Shown: positions 19,927 through 29,940, counted from the stretch's first letter. The stretch: 64,000 nucleotides of DNA from Marinobacter daepoensis DSM 16072 (GCF_000421165.1 NZ_ATWI01000008.1:124001-188000), one strand, 5' to 3'. Notes: generated by a model not told the origin, from the sequence alone. Numbers and translations are program-made.

Positions 19927-21087
19927 ATGAACCTGTTTGATACCCGGCCCCCGGCTCTTGTGCTGACGGCCATGTTGCTGACGGCCTGTGGCGGTGGCAG
20001 TGACAAAGACATCGAGACAGCCGGGGGAGATGCCGGCAACAACGGAGACAATACGGCAGGGGCAGGCGACCAGAGTGGTCTTCAGTCCAAGCGCCTGCCT
20101 GCGGCCAATGAAACGGTTTACCTGAACCTGAAAACGGGTGCTCTGGTGGGCGAGAACGACGAATGGCACATTGCTGCCAACCGGTTGAGATTCACGCTGA
20201 ACGGCGGCGCCTCCGGCAGTGGCATGGTCGGGGGAGTGCTGGCGGTGGCGCAGGATGATTTCTACGACGCGGACGGTGAACCCAGGGTTAGCGTGTTCAC
20301 CAATGCCACCGTTAATTCGGAAGAAGAGCATTTGAGGGAAGTTTTCTCTGCGCCTGAGAGCTGGCAGCAGGATGCCTTTGCCAGCGCCTTTGGGGCTTCC
20401 AGTACCTGGTCGGAGTATGACCGCGCAACCGGTGTGATATCTGAGAAGGCCGATGTGGGTTATCTGGTCCGTTCTGCCGAAGGAGACAGCTACGCCCGAA
20501 TGCGGGTGGTGGATTTTCATTTCCCTACCCGGGCGGGCTCTGGGATAGAGAGCTTCCGGTTCGAGTTTGAGGTGCAGGCGGCCGGAGCCAGCCAGTTCAG
20601 CAACACGCCCGTGGTTTTTGAAGCGCCTGCGGATTACGACGGCATGGATGCCTGTTTTGATTTCGATTCGGCAATGGTTGTCGATTGTGCGGCCAGCGAT
20701 GCCTGGGATCTTTTGGTGGGGTTCTCGGGACGGGACTGGTATCTCCGGTCCAACAGCGGTGAATCCGGAGCAGGCCGGGGCGGTGCATCAGCCCCGATGA
20801 CCTGGAGTGAGCTGGATCAGAACGCAGCTGACCCCGGGGTGCCCCGGTTGTATGAGTCTGACGCCACAGGAGGCGTGTTCTCTGAAAACACCTGGTATGC
20901 CTACAACCTGAGTGAACAGCACAGAATCTGGCCCAACTTCCGGACTTTCCTGGTGAAATCTGACGTGGGGGTGGCCGACTCGGCAACCTGGGCACTGCAG
21001 ATTACCGGTTATTACGATGACAACGGCAACAGCGGCCAGCCTTCGGTTCGATGGGTGCCCGTCGAGCTTGAACAACCTCAGGAGTAA
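19927..21087 (+). CDS. hmuY: HmuY-like haem-binding lipoprotein
   Basis: A 386-residue lipoprotein with lipobox LLTAC (Cys21) followed by a Gly/Asp/Asn-rich linker and a beta-rich domain. The domain shows HmuY-family features such as NLKTG near the start and the repeated W/Y-rich strands toward the end (WALQITGYYDDNGNSGQPSVRWVPVEL). HmuY proteins bind haem at the cell surface and pass it to the TonB receptor encoded upstream. ATG 19927 has AAGGAG upstream. The protein is longer than the Porphyromonas HmuY and appears to carry two halves; I cannot identify the haem ligands. Confidence 0.75.
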   Translation: MNLFDTRPPALVLTAMLLTACGGGSDKDIETAGGDAGNNGDNTAGAGDQSGLQSKRLPAANETVYLNLKTGALVGENDEWHIAANRLRFTLNGGASGSGMVGGVLAVAQDDFYDADGEPRVSVFTNATVNSEEEHLREVFSAPESWQQDAFASAFGASSTWSEYDRATGVISEKADVGYLVRSAEGDSYARMRVVDFHFPTRAGSGIESFRFEFEVQAAGASQFSNTPVVFEAPADYDGMDACFDFDSAMVVDCAASDAWDLLVGFSGRDWYLRSNSGESGAGRGGASAPMTWSELDQNAADPGVPRLYESDATGGVFSENTWYAYNLSEQHRIWPNFRTFLVKSDVGVADSATWALQITGYYDDNGNSGQPSVRWVPVELEQPQE

Positions 21088-21090
21088 ACC

Positions 21091-22164
21091 ATGCAGCAGA
21101 CAGTAGAGGCCGCAAAGGCGGGTGACCAGAACCTGGTGGGGCGCTGGCAGGCGCTTCAGGAGACACAACCACACCTGAGAATCCGGGCAGCGGCGGAGCA
21201 GTTGGGTGTGAGTGAAATGGAATTGGTCAGGCTGCGTGGGGGAGAGGCTCTGGTGCCACTGGAAGGCCGGTTTCCTGAGATTCTGAAAGCGCTTGAGCAG
21301 GTGGGGCCGGTGATGGTTTTGGCCCGCAACAATGAAGTGGTTCATGAGGTCACCGGCGCTTTTCGGGATTTCACCAGCGGAAAATCTGGTCTGATGGGGC
21401 TCGCCGTCGGGGACATTGATATCCGGGTGTTTTTCAAGCACTGGGCCTGGGGTTATCGGGTGCGGGAGCAAGTGCGCTCTGGTTTGAGAGAGAGCCTTCA
21501 GTTCTTTGACGGTTACGGAGCGGCGATTCATAAGATCTATCGTGTGGCGGAGACCGATGACGTCGCCTGGGATCAATTGGTAGAGAGGTTCGCGGCCAGC
21601 CAGTTGGCGCCATTTAAACCTTGCGGTAAACGGCCAGACCCGGTGAGAGTGGCCGCCGGGTCTGTGGATATCAAGGAACTCCGTGACGGTTGGCAGGAAC
21701 TCAAAGACGTCCATCACTTTAACGCGTTGCTGAAACGGGCCGGAACAGACAGGCTGACGGCACTCGAGTTGCTCAGAGGGGAGTGGGCCACAGAGTTGCA
21801 GCGCACCGACGGTGGTGTTCTGGATACCCTGCTAGCGCTGTTGAGGGACAACCAGTGCCCCGGGATGTTCTTTGTCGGGAACCCAGGCATTGTGCAGATT
21901 TACACTGGTCAGGTTTCTAACCTGCGCCGTACCGGACCATGGATGAACGTGTTGGATCCGGGCTTCAACCTGCATGCCAACACGGAGCTGGTCAAGCGTT
22001 GGTGGCTCGTACGCCGACCGTCGTCTGATGGCATCATCACATCCGTAGAAGCGTTCAACGCACGCGGCGAGTTGGTGCTGACAGTCTTTGGTGAGCGTAA
22101 GCCGGGATTGCCGGAATCCGAATTCTGGCGGGAGCAAGTGGCCACTTTGGAGGCGTTGTCATGA
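21091..22164 (+). CDS. hmuS: Haemin-degrading factor HmuS/HemS
   Basis: A 357-residue cytoplasmic haem-binding protein made of two related halves, as in HemS, ChuS and HmuS. The first half has RNNEVVHEVTGAF and the HKIY segment, the second RNNQ-like DNQCPGMFFVGNPGIVQIYTG and MNVLDPGFNLH. The family binds haem and in some members releases iron. It begins three bases after hmuY and its stop overlaps the hmuT start by four bases. Confidence 0.92.
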   Translation: MQQTVEAAKAGDQNLVGRWQALQETQPHLRIRAAAEQLGVSEMELVRLRGGEALVPLEGRFPEILKALEQVGPVMVLARNNEVVHEVTGAFRDFTSGKSGLMGLAVGDIDIRVFFKHWAWGYRVREQVRSGLRESLQFFDGYGAAIHKIYRVAETDDVAWDQLVERFAASQLAPFKPCGKRPDPVRVAAGSVDIKELRDGWQELKDVHHFNALLKRAGTDRLTALELLRGEWATELQRTDGGVLDTLLALLRDNQCPGMFFVGNPGIVQIYTGQVSNLRRTGPWMNVLDPGFNLHANTELVKRWWLVRRPSSDGIITSVEAFNARGELVLTVFGERKPGLPESEFWREQVATLEALS

Positions 22165-23009
22165 TGTTCCGGCTAGGGCCATTCGTATTGGCGGTGTTGC
22201 TGCCGGCTCTGGTTCAGGCTGATCCTCTGCGAGTAATCACGGCGGATGGTGCGATTACAGAGATTGTTTATCAGTTAGGAATGGAAGCGCGGCTGGTGGC
22301 CGTCGATACCACCAGCGGCTACCCGCCGGCTACCCAATCGCTGCCCAAAATCGGCTACCTGCGAGCGCTGCCCTTCGAGGGGGTGCTGGCAATGAAGCCG
22401 GATTTGCTGATTACCTCGGAGCAGGCGGCGCCGAAGAAGAATCTGGACCGTCTTACTCGGGCTGGCGTCATGGTAGAGACCTTGCCGTCGGCCTGGTCTC
22501 CGGAAGCGGCATTGGCGCGGATCCGGTCCGTAGGTGATCTTTTGGGAGAGCCGGGGCGTGCAGCATTACTGGTGACGGCGCTTGAAACCGAGATTCGGCG
22601 TGTTCAGCGTTCAGCGTCGGCCAGAGAACGTCGCCCGAAAGTGCTGTTTATGCTGGCGGCGGGGGATCACTCGGTGATGCTGGCTGGTGAGGGCACGGCG
22701 GCGTCGGCGTTATTGGAGGCCGTGAATGCCGATAATGCAGTGTCGGGTGTGATGGGCTACAAGCCCGCGAACCGGGAGGCCATTCTTGCCTCGCAACCTG
22801 ACGCCATTGTGATTGCGGAGTCCACACCCGGGCAGTTTGATATTGACTCCTGGCCGGAACTCGCTCGCCTTCAGGCCTGGCAGGCGGGGCATCGATTGGT
22901 GGCCGACAGCATGTTGCTGCTGGGTTTCGGCCCAAGGTTGCCCCAGGCCATGGCTGCGGTTAATCGGGTGATGCCTTCAGACGCCCGCGTGGCAGATCAT
23001 GATTCGTGA
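22161..23009 (+). CDS. hmuT: Haem ABC transporter, periplasmic binding protein
   Basis: A 282-residue protein with a signal peptide ending LVQA and the TroA/BtuF-type class III binding fold joined by one long helix. Motifs RVITADGAITEIVYQLG, VAVDTTSGYPP and KPDLLITSEQA are typical of haem-binding HmuT. It hands haem from the periplasm to HmuUV. It overlaps the neighbouring genes at both ends, a tightly coupled operon. Confidence 0.92.
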   Translation: MMFRLGPFVLAVLLPALVQADPLRVITADGAITEIVYQLGMEARLVAVDTTSGYPPATQSLPKIGYLRALPFEGVLAMKPDLLITSEQAAPKKNLDRLTRAGVMVETLPSAWSPEAALARIRSVGDLLGEPGRAALLVTALETEIRRVQRSASARERRPKVLFMLAAGDHSVMLAGEGTAASALLEAVNADNAVSGVMGYKPANREAILASQPDAIVIAESTPGQFDIDSWPELARLQAWQAGHRLVADSMLLLGFGPRLPQAMAAVNRVMPSDARVADHDS

Positions 23010-24036
23010 TGCAACGGGGCGCTTCGGGTACACCCCTTCATTAGTGGTGGTGGTTTCCGCGGCTGCGGTGGTGGCTCTTGTCTCCGTTTCGAGCGGCGCC
23101 TATCCCTTGTCAGTAGCTGACATTCTCCGGGTGCTGGCCGGCCGGGACGCCAGCGACCCGGTTGCCTCAATGGTTTTGCTTGATGTCCGCCTGCCAAGGT
23201 TTCTGTTGGGGTTTCTGGTGGGGGCCGTGCTTTCCGTTTCCGGGGCTCTGTTGCAGGGGCTGTTCCGGAACCCGCTGGCTGACCCGGGGTTGATTGGTGT
23301 TTCTGCGGGCGCCTCCCTTGCGGCTATTGCTGTGATTGTACTTGGTGGTACCTGGCTTGGAGGCTGGCTGGCGCTGTTTGGCGAATGGGCGCTCCCGGTG
23401 GCGGCGTTCCTAGGCGGCAGTGCGACCGTGCTGCTTGCCTGGCGCATTGCCCATCGCGCGGGACAATCGGCGGTGGCGACCCTGCTGCTGGCAGGCATCG
23501 CCATCAATGCAGTCGCGGGCGCCGCAACCGGGCTACTGACGTTCTATGCCACCGATGATGAGCTGCGATCGCTGACGTTCTGGACCATGGGCAGTCTGGG
23601 ACATGCCGGGTGGGATGAGTTATTGATTGGTGCGCCGTTTATGGTGTTGGCCATACTGGTTGCTCCCTGGCTGGCTCGACCACTGGATGCTTTCTTACTC
23701 GGTGAATCGGTCGTCGGGCACCTTGGTTATCGACCCGACAGGGTCAAAAAAGCGGCGATTCTGGTGGTTGGCCTGGGCGTTGGTGCTGCGGTGGCGGTCA
23801 GTGGCCTCATCGGGTTCGTGGGGCTGGTGGTGCCGCATCTCGTTCGCCAGTTGCTGGGAGCCAGTCATCGGGTGGTGTTGCCGTTCAGCGCCTTGGTTGG
23901 TGGCACTTTGCTGGTGGCGGCCGATTCGCTGGCCCGGGTTGTGGTTGCGCCTGCTGAGTTGCCAATTGGCCTGATGATGGCGCTGATCGGAGGCCCGTTC
24001 TTTTTGGGGCTGTTGATGCGCAGAAAGGTGATGTGA
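22999..24036 (+). CDS. hmuU: Haem ABC transporter, permease
   Basis: A 345-residue FecCD/BtuC-type permease with about ten membrane segments. The motif RLPRFLLGFLVGAVLSVSGALLQGLFRNPLADPGLIGVSAGASL is diagnostic of the family, and the late GFVGLVVPHLVRQLLGASHR contains the ATPase-contact region. It overlaps hmuT by 11 bases. Confidence 0.95.
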   Translation: MIRDATGRFGYTPSLVVVVSAAAVVALVSVSSGAYPLSVADILRVLAGRDASDPVASMVLLDVRLPRFLLGFLVGAVLSVSGALLQGLFRNPLADPGLIGVSAGASLAAIAVIVLGGTWLGGWLALFGEWALPVAAFLGGSATVLLAWRIAHRAGQSAVATLLLAGIAINAVAGAATGLLTFYATDDELRSLTFWTMGSLGHAGWDELLIGAPFMVLAILVAPWLARPLDAFLLGESVVGHLGYRPDRVKKAAILVVGLGVGAAVAVSGLIGFVGLVVPHLVRQLLGASHRVVLPFSALVGGTLLVAADSLARVVVAPAELPIGLMMALIGGPFFLGLLMRRKVM

Positions 24037-24851
24037 TGGTGTTGTCGGTCAGGAATCTCAGTGTGTCGCTGGGTGGTACAACGGTTGTCAGTGACATCAG
24101 CCTGTCGGTTGCGGCGGGAGAGGTGCTGATGCTGCTGGGTCCCAATGGTGCCGGCAAGTCTACTCTGCTGAAGGCGGTATCCGGTGAGATTTCGTCAACG
24201 GGCCGGATTGTCGTTGGAGGGTGTGAGCTTAATAACTGGGAACCCTCGCAACTGGCCCGACGGCGCGCAGTGATGCCCCAGAGGGTAGAGGTGAACTTTC
24301 CACTGACGGTGGAAGAGGTGATTGCGCTGGGAAGGCCGGCCGTGTTTCGGGGCTGTGTTGATCCGGTGGTTCAGAAACTGATGGAGGCGCTGGACATTGC
24401 CCAACTCCGTCACCGGCTGGTTCCAGAGTTGTCAGGAGGGGAGCAGCAGCGGTTGCAGTTGGCCCGGGTACTTGGGCAGATTATCGACACGCCAGGGCAG
24501 CGAGTGTTGTTGCTGGATGAATGTACGTCGGCCCTTGATCCGGCTCACCAGCAACTGGTGCTGGAGTTTGTTCAGCGGTTGGCGCGAGAGCAGGGCGTAG
24601 GGGTGCTTGCTATTGTGCATGATCTGAATCTGGCGGCTCAGTTTGCAGATCGCCTGATCATCATGCGTGAAGGGCGCTGCTTCCATGAAGGTTGTGCCTG
24701 CGAGGTGCTGACGCCATCAGTACTCAAAGCCGTGTACGGGTACCGGGCGAGAGTGATTCCACTCCCCGAGGGCTACCCTGTGATTGTGCCTTTGGGGAGT
24801 GGTCCGGTTCAGAGAGCGCCGTCGAAACCGAGCTGCCGCCAGGCTTCGTAG
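24036..24851 (+). CDS. hmuV: Haem ABC transporter, ATP-binding protein
   Basis: A 271-residue ABC ATPase with Walker [10 protein letters not shown] (about 35-43), signature LSGGEQQR, Walker [12 protein letters not shown] and the switch His in IVHDLNLAA. It powers haem import through HmuU. ATG 24036 overlaps the hmuU TGA; a GTG one codon earlier is possible. The last 43 bases overlap the convergent trmL, so no terminator separates the two. Confidence 0.95.
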   Translation: MVLSVRNLSVSLGGTTVVSDISLSVAAGEVLMLLGPNGAGKSTLLKAVSGEISSTGRIVVGGCELNNWEPSQLARRRAVMPQRVEVNFPLTVEEVIALGRPAVFRGCVDPVVQKLMEALDIAQLRHRLVPELSGGEQQRLQLARVLGQIIDTPGQRVLLLDECTSALDPAHQQLVLEFVQRLAREQGVGVLAIVHDLNLAAQFADRLIIMREGRCFHEGCACEVLTPSVLKAVYGYRARVIPLPEGYPVIVPLGSGPVQRAPSKPSCRQAS

Positions 24852-25273
24852 ACGACAAGAGCCGCGGTATTGGACAGATTCAGGCTACGACTCTCCGGGC
24901 GCATCGGGACCCGTAGTTGGCGTTCTTCCGGCAGTCCGTTTCTGACGTCAGCTGGCAGGCCGCGGGTTTCTGGCCCGAACATGAGGTAGTCGCCGTCTCT
25001 GAAAGATGCTTCATGATAATGACGGGAACCTTTGGTCGTGAGCCCGAACAGCCGTTCGGGCTGTTCGGAGGCCAGGAAATGCGTGTAATCCGAATGGATT
25101 TTTACGGTGGCGTATTCACTGTAGTCCAGCCCGGCCCGTCGCATCTGTTTGTCTTCCAGAGAGAACCCCAGAGGCTCAATCAGATGCAACTGGCAGCCAG
25201 TGTTGGCACAAAGCCGGATGATGTTGCCGGTGTTCGGCGGTATCTCCGGCTCGTACAGAACGACGTGCAGCAT
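24809..25273 (-). CDS. trmL: tRNA (cytidine/uridine-2'-O-)-methyltransferase TrmL
   Basis: A 154-residue SPOUT methyltransferase that modifies the wobble base of tRNA-Leu. It shows the family start [26 protein letters not shown] and the knot region [10 protein letters not shown] and [27 protein letters not shown]. Full length. It overlaps the thiolase gene stop by one base. In Pseudomonas, from memory, this gene follows secB directly; here the haem operon lies between. Confidence 0.95.
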   Translation of the reverse strand: MLHVVLYEPEIPPNTGNIIRLCANTGCQLHLIEPLGFSLEDKQMRRAGLDYSEYATVKIHSDYTHFLASEQPERLFGLTTKGSRHYHEASFRDGDYLMFGPETRGLPADVRNGLPEERQLRVPMRPESRSLNLSNTAALVVYEAWRQLGFDGAL

Positions 25274-26451
25274 CAGCGCTCAACGGCCAGGGCAACTCCC
25301 ATGCCGCCGCCAATGCACAGAGTGGCCAGGCCTTTTTGGGCATCACGGCGGGCCATTTCATGCAACAGGCTGACCAGAATGCGGCAGCCGGAAGCGCCGA
25401 TCGGGTGCCCCAGGGCGATGGCGCCACCGTTTACATTTACTTTGCTGGTGTCCCAGCCCATATCACGGTTAACGGAAATGGCCTGAGCGGCAAAGGCCTC
25501 ATTGGCCTCAACCAGGTCCAGATCCTGCGCTGTCCAGCCCGCCCGTTCCAGGCAGCGCTGGCTGGCAGGGATCGGGCCAGTGCCCATGATGGTCGGGTCT
25601 ACTCCGGCGCTGGCCTGGGCCTTGATGGTGGCCAGTGGTGTCAGACCCAGTTCTTTGGCTTTCTCTGCACTGCAAACCATGACAATGGCGGCGCCATCGT
25701 TCAGAGACGACGCGTTGCCTGCGGTGACCGATCCATCTTTCCTGAACGCCGGACGAAGCTTGCCAAGGCTTTCACCTGTTACGCCGTCCCGGGGGCACTC
25801 ATCTTTGGCGACGATCAGTGGATCGCCTTTACGTTGGGGGATTGCAACCGGAACAATCTGGCCGTCGAAATGGCCGGCTTGCTGAGCCGCAACGGCCTTT
25901 TGCTGGGACGCCGCGGCGAAGGCATCCTGCTCGTCCCGGCTGATGCCGTACTTGTCTACGATGTTCTCTGCGGTGATACCCATGTGGTAATCGTTGAACG
26001 CGTCCCACAGGCCGTCGTTGACCATGGTGTCGATCATGCTCCAGTTGCCCATACGCTGGCCGTTACGGCTGTTCGGGAGCACGTGAGGAGCCTGGCTCAT
26101 GCTTTCCTGGCCGCCGGCCAGGATGATATCGGCATCGCCGCACTGGATGGCCTGGGCCGCCATGTGAACGGCTTTGAGGCCCGAGCCACAGACCTTGTTG
26201 ATCACCAGAGCCGGTACCGTTTCGGGCAGGCCGGCGTTGATCGCAGCCTGGCGGGCCGGATTCTGGCCACAGCCGGCAGTCAGGACCTGACCGAGGATGA
26301 CTTCGTTGATCTGGTCGCCGGCAACGCCAGTTTCTTCCATTATGGATTTGATGACTGCGGTACCAAGCTCGTCGGCCCGCAGGCTCGACAGGCCCCCGCC
26401 GAAACTGCCGATGGCGGTACGTTTTGCGGCAACAATAACAACATCACGCAT
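25273..26451 (-). CDS. Acetyl-CoA acetyltransferase (thiolase)
   Basis: A 392-residue biosynthetic-type thiolase. The acyl-accepting cysteine is Cys88 in NKVCGSG, and His349 in [10 protein letters not shown] and Cys379 in LCIGGGMG complete the active site. It condenses two acetyl-CoA or cleaves acetoacetyl-CoA, and may feed polyhydroxybutyrate synthesis or fatty-acid degradation; no phaB or phaC is adjacent to decide. A ribosome-binding site (GGAGAG) precedes the ATG. Confidence 0.93.
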   Translation of the reverse strand: MRDVVIVAAKRTAIGSFGGGLSSLRADELGTAVIKSIMEETGVAGDQINEVILGQVLTAGCGQNPARQAAINAGLPETVPALVINKVCGSGLKAVHMAAQAIQCGDADIILAGGQESMSQAPHVLPNSRNGQRMGNWSMIDTMVNDGLWDAFNDYHMGITAENIVDKYGISRDEQDAFAAASQQKAVAAQQAGHFDGQIVPVAIPQRKGDPLIVAKDECPRDGVTGESLGKLRPAFRKDGSVTAGNASSLNDGAAIVMVCSAEKAKELGLTPLATIKAQASAGVDPTIMGTGPIPASQRCLERAGWTAQDLDLVEANEAFAAQAISVNRDMGWDTSKVNVNGGAIALGHPIGASGCRILVSLLHEMARRDAQKGLATLCIGGGMGVALAVER

Positions 26452-26574
26452 GGAGACTCTCCGTTATCCTGGGCGCAGTTTCTGGTTGCGCCTGTTTATA
26501 AGAATGGCATGCATTGTAGCGGCAAAGCCGTGGCTGGCCAAAGTGACAAAGGTCGGAGTGGTTCTGGGCGCGGG

Positions 26575-27315
26575 CTACATGTGCAGGCTGCGGCCACCGT
26601 CTACTGTCAGAATCTGACCCGTTACGAACGGCGCGTCGCACATCAGATACGCAATGGCGCCGGCAATGTCGTTGGGGTTGCCGGTTCTGGCCAGTGGGGT
26701 TTTGTCCAGAATTGCCTGTTGGTACTCCTCATCTGCGCCCGAATCACCGTCTGGCCAGAGAATGGCCCCCGGCGATACTCCATTTACCCTGATGTCGGGT
26801 GCGAGATCCTTGGCCCAGGCGCGGGTCAGTGCTGCCAGGCCCGCTTTGCTGGCGCAGTAGAGTGGATGATCTTTCAGCGGTTTCTCGCTGTAGATGTCGA
26901 TGAGGTTGATCACGCTTCCGGACGAGATTCTGAGCGATGGCAGGCACTGTTGCAGCAGGAAGAACGGTGCTTTGAGGTTGGTGCCCAGGACCTTTTCCCA
27001 GTCCTCTTCAGAGGTTTTTTCTGTCGGGTTTGGGTAAAACACGGAGGCATTGTTGACCAGCGCATCAAGACGGCCCCAGTGTGTACAGGCCTGGTGAGCC
27101 AGTGTCCGGATCTCCTCCACGCTGGAGAGATCGGCGGGATAGCAGGCGGCGGAGTCCGGCCGCTTCTGGTTGAGTCTGGCCGTCAGATTTTGTGCCTGAG
27201 TTTTCCGGCTCCGATAGTGAATAATCACATTCCAGCCCCGGGCGTGCAGTGTTTCGACCGTCTGTGCCCCCAGGCGGTGGGCGGCACCTGTAACCAGTAC
27301 TACAGGGTTGGGCAT
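26575..27315 (-). CDS. Pteridine reductase (short-chain dehydrogenase/reductase)
   Basis: A 246-residue SDR with the nucleotide-binding turn TGAAHRLG near residue 9, NNAS, the catalytic Tyr/Lys as YCASKAG, and the C-terminal GQILTVDGGRSL. The arginine-bearing TGAAHRLG turn and the HYRSRKTQ segment fit pteridine reductases (FolM/PTR1-like), which reduce dihydrobiopterin or dihydrofolate with NADPH. Its ATG is 19 bases downstream of the cca stop on the same strand, so the two may be cotranscribed. Confidence 0.85.
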   Translation of the reverse strand: MPNPVVLVTGAAHRLGAQTVETLHARGWNVIIHYRSRKTQAQNLTARLNQKRPDSAACYPADLSSVEEIRTLAHQACTHWGRLDALVNNASVFYPNPTEKTSEEDWEKVLGTNLKAPFFLLQQCLPSLRISSGSVINLIDIYSEKPLKDHPLYCASKAGLAALTRAWAKDLAPDIRVNGVSPGAILWPDGDSGADEEYQQAILDKTPLARTGNPNDIAGAIAYLMCDAPFVTGQILTVDGGRSLHM

Positions 27316-27334
27316 CTTACTTTCCTTTTGCGAG

Positions 27335-28465
27335 TTAACTCATTACCTCGGTAATACGGCGCAGGCGCTCGTTCCGGATTGCCTCACCCAGGGCTTTACC
27401 CTGAATGCCTCGCTGCAGGAAAGGCTGAGGGGTGACGTTTTTCGCGTGACGCGCGGCCTTCTCAAGAAAGTGGCTGGTATCGCTTTCTTCATTCCGCTCA
27501 CTGTTCCCATGATCAAGCGTGCAAGGGAGGGTGTCCAGCAGTGTTTCAAATCGCTCAGGACGGCGCCAGAGGTCTGCCTGGTCCAGCAGTGCCAGGGTTT
27601 CTTCCGGAGTGATGTCGCGGGCGGATGCGAGTGAGCGCAGCTTCGCTGTGAACAGACAGACCAGGTGGGCCATTTCACGGCATTCCACCGGGCTTTTCAT
27701 GGCCTTGGCGCGGTTGACTGCTGCGGGGCCGGGCACTTCCGAAAGCAAGGCGGCAAAGCGCTGGGCTGTAGAGCCATGTTTCAGGTGAATGCACTCAAGC
27801 GCCTGCATTCCATTCTGGAAGTTGGTTTCGTCGTTAAGCTCCGGAATCAACACCTTGAGGGCGCCCAAGGCTTTCAGGACCTTGAAGAAAACGGCCGGGG
27901 CATGTTCGTGAAGCGCCCTTTGAACTTCCTGCCATACCCGCTCCGGGGTCAGGTCCCGGAGTTCACCTCTGGCCACCATGGCCTGCATCAGGTTCATGGT
28001 TTCCTCACTGATCCGGAAACCCAAAGGGGTAAGGCGTGCCGCAAAACGGGCAGTGCGGAGAATGCGTAGCGGATCTTCAGAGAAGGCGTCTGACACGTGC
28101 CGGAGTACTCTCTGATCGAGATCAGCCCGGCCGTTAAACGGATCCACCAGTTGGCCATCGTCTGCTTCGGCGATGGCGTTGATGGTGAGATCCCGGCGCT
28201 TGAGATCTTCTTCCAGAGTTACGTCCGGGGCACTGTAAACATCGAATCCGTGGTACCCGCGGCCCTGCTTGCGTTCGGTTCGGGCGAGGGCATATTCCTC
28301 ACCCGTGGCGGGATGCAGGAAAACGGGAAAATCTGCGCCAACCTGTTTGAAGCCTTTTTGTTGCATGGTGTCCGGTGTGGCGCCGACGACCACCCAGTCC
28401 CGGTCTTTCACATTCAGGCCGAGCAGCTTGTCGCGGACTGCGCCGCCCACCAGATAGATTTGCAT
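27335..28465 (-). CDS. cca: CCA tRNA nucleotidyltransferase
   Basis: A 376-residue enzyme that adds or repairs the 3' CCA of tRNAs. Conserved motifs: MQIYLVGGAVRD, KDRDWVVVG, RRDLTINAIA, DLDQRVLRHV and EDPLRILRTARFAARL. The C-terminal HD phosphohydrolase signature of the E. coli enzyme is not visible, and the protein is shorter, so it probably has nucleotidyltransferase activity only. I place the start at ATG 28465, where the conserved domain begins; the open frame upstream to 28666 crosses a terminator and is not credible. Confidence 0.93.
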   Translation of the reverse strand: MQIYLVGGAVRDKLLGLNVKDRDWVVVGATPDTMQQKGFKQVGADFPVFLHPATGEEYALARTERKQGRGYHGFDVYSAPDVTLEEDLKRRDLTINAIAEADDGQLVDPFNGRADLDQRVLRHVSDAFSEDPLRILRTARFAARLTPLGFRISEETMNLMQAMVARGELRDLTPERVWQEVQRALHEHAPAVFFKVLKALGALKVLIPELNDETNFQNGMQALECIHLKHGSTAQRFAALLSEVPGPAAVNRAKAMKSPVECREMAHLVCLFTAKLRSLASARDITPEETLALLDQADLWRRPERFETLLDTLPCTLDHGNSERNEESDTSHFLEKAARHAKNVTPQPFLQRGIQGKALGEAIRNERLRRITEVMS

Positions 28466-28551
28466 GATGTGGATGTTCCAGAATGGTGTGAATGGATCTT
28501 CCGGAATTATCCTGCCCGGGCGGGGAAGAGGCAAATGGAGGAGGGAGCAAG

Positions 28552-28585
28552 AAAAAGCCCGGCATGCAGACGAGGGCCGGGCTTT
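28552..28585 (-). terminator. Terminator of TraF_2-type gene
   Basis: AAAGCCCGGC and GCCGGGCTTT form a 10-bp stem with a 12-base loop. On the minus strand the stem ends in a run of five T. It lies 20 bases past the stop of the outer-membrane protein gene. Confidence 0.88.
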
Positions 28586-28604
28586 GAGTGTGGCTGGCTG
28601 ACGG

Positions 28605-29870
28605 TCAGAACGACGTGCCGAGCTCCAGAGCGGCACCGACATCGGCGCTGCTGTAGAGAGCACCAAGATCTACCCGTACACCCACGATGTTCAGACCCAG
28701 GCCTGCCGTAAACTGGGTATCTTCTTCGATGCCGTCGTTGTCGTCATTACTTGCAAGATTATGGCGAACGCCAGCACGGAGCTGGGCATAACGCCAGGCA
28801 TCAAATTCGGCGCCAAGGGCGACCCACTGAGTATCGTCCTCGTAGCCAAAGGCTTCATTCTTGGTCAGATCCACTTCGGCGGTAATAACGTGGTAGTCAC
28901 TTTTGTGGGCAATACCCGCTGTAACCATCGGGTTCAGTTCGAGGGTGTACTCGTCTTCGCCCAGGTCCGGGCGTGACCGGGCAGAGTCCAGCTCCATCGG
29001 AATCAGGTTCTTGACCACAAGGCCGGCATTCCACTGCTTTTCGGCGCCGAAGGCGTAGGCAGCGCCGAGGTCCAGGTTGAAGCCGCTTTTGTCGGTTTCG
29101 TATTCGTCGCTGTCGAATTCGTCGTCCTCAAAGCCAGAGACGGTCTCGGTGTACTGGAAGGTGCGAAGCTGAACGTATTTCGGGGTAATGCCCACATGCA
29201 GACGGTTGCCGTTATTCAGGTCAAACGAGGTTGCAATGCTGATACCGGCTTCCGCCACGGCTGAGGCAAGTACCCGTCCTCGTGACTGGAGATCCTGGTC
29301 GAGATCGGCGTTGACCAGATCGCCAACTGGTGCGCTCTCCAGAGCCGCCAGAAGTGCATCGTCACGTTCGTCAAACTCGCCGCGCACGGTGGCGGTCAGG
29401 CTGGCGTCGGTCACGAACCCGATTGAAATTGACCGGGCAGGAACGGCGAATGCAAGCCCAAGACCGGCGTTAACTCTGACGGTGTCCTGATTGAAGTTGT
29501 TCAGCCGGTCGCGCAGGTCCCCCGCCAGTTGGCGGGCCTCGTCCGGGTTAGACGTGCGGTCAAGATCATTAAACTGCTCGATGACATCCTGAATGTCATC
29601 CACCTGGTCAATCACTTCTTCCTCATCCGCTGCCCGGGCATGAACGGATGGCAGCATCAGTCCGAAATCATCTGCCCAATCGTGTTGCTCGGCGGCCATC
29701 ATGGCCGGATTGGAGCTGGGGGCAGCGGAAGGGTGGGCTGTTGCCACACCGGTTCCGCCCATGGAGAAGGAGCGCGCTGACATAAATGCCTGTGGGCTAG
29801 CCAGTGTGGACGTGGTTGCCACAGCCAGACCGATGGCCAGAGCGAGTTTGTTGAAGCGGTTTGCTTTCAT
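28605..29870 (-). CDS. TraF_2 family outer-membrane protein
   Basis: A 421-residue protein with a clear signal peptide (MKANRFNKLALAIGLAVATTSTLA) and repeated beta-strand pattern ending in ALELGTSF, a typical barrel end. It matches the family often labelled conjugal transfer protein TraF (TraF_2), which resembles FadL/OmpP1-like barrels: SMGGTGVATAHPSAAPSSNPAM. An acidic helical insert (EEEVIDQVDDIQDVIEQFNDLD) lies near residues 77-98. No conjugation genes are nearby, so a chromosomal outer-membrane role, possibly hydrophobic-compound passage, is more likely than transfer. ATG 29870 has AGGATCACTC upstream. Confidence 0.75.
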   Translation of the reverse strand: MKANRFNKLALAIGLAVATTSTLASPQAFMSARSFSMGGTGVATAHPSAAPSSNPAMMAAEQHDWADDFGLMLPSVHARAADEEEVIDQVDDIQDVIEQFNDLDRTSNPDEARQLAGDLRDRLNNFNQDTVRVNAGLGLAFAVPARSISIGFVTDASLTATVRGEFDERDDALLAALESAPVGDLVNADLDQDLQSRGRVLASAVAEAGISIATSFDLNNGNRLHVGITPKYVQLRTFQYTETVSGFEDDEFDSDEYETDKSGFNLDLGAAYAFGAEKQWNAGLVVKNLIPMELDSARSRPDLGEDEYTLELNPMVTAGIAHKSDYHVITAEVDLTKNEAFGYEDDTQWVALGAEFDAWRYAQLRAGVRHNLASNDDNDGIEEDTQFTAGLGLNIVGVRVDLGALYSSADVGAALELGTSF

Positions 29871-29940
29871 GAGTGATCCTGTCGGGTTCCTGATACATGA
29901 TTTAATCATCCAGTGACTGAAAGGTTAGTTCAGTTTTTTA

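Noticed and set aside
25336..27354. Open frame of 672 codons on the plus strand
   Set aside because: It lies opposite the thiolase and pteridine reductase genes, has no recognisable domain, and follows from the codon bias of the real genes.
28605..29870. Evidence for a conjugative element from the TraF family name
   Set aside because: No relaxase, pilus or coupling genes nearby; the TraF_2 family is widespread as chromosomal outer-membrane proteins.
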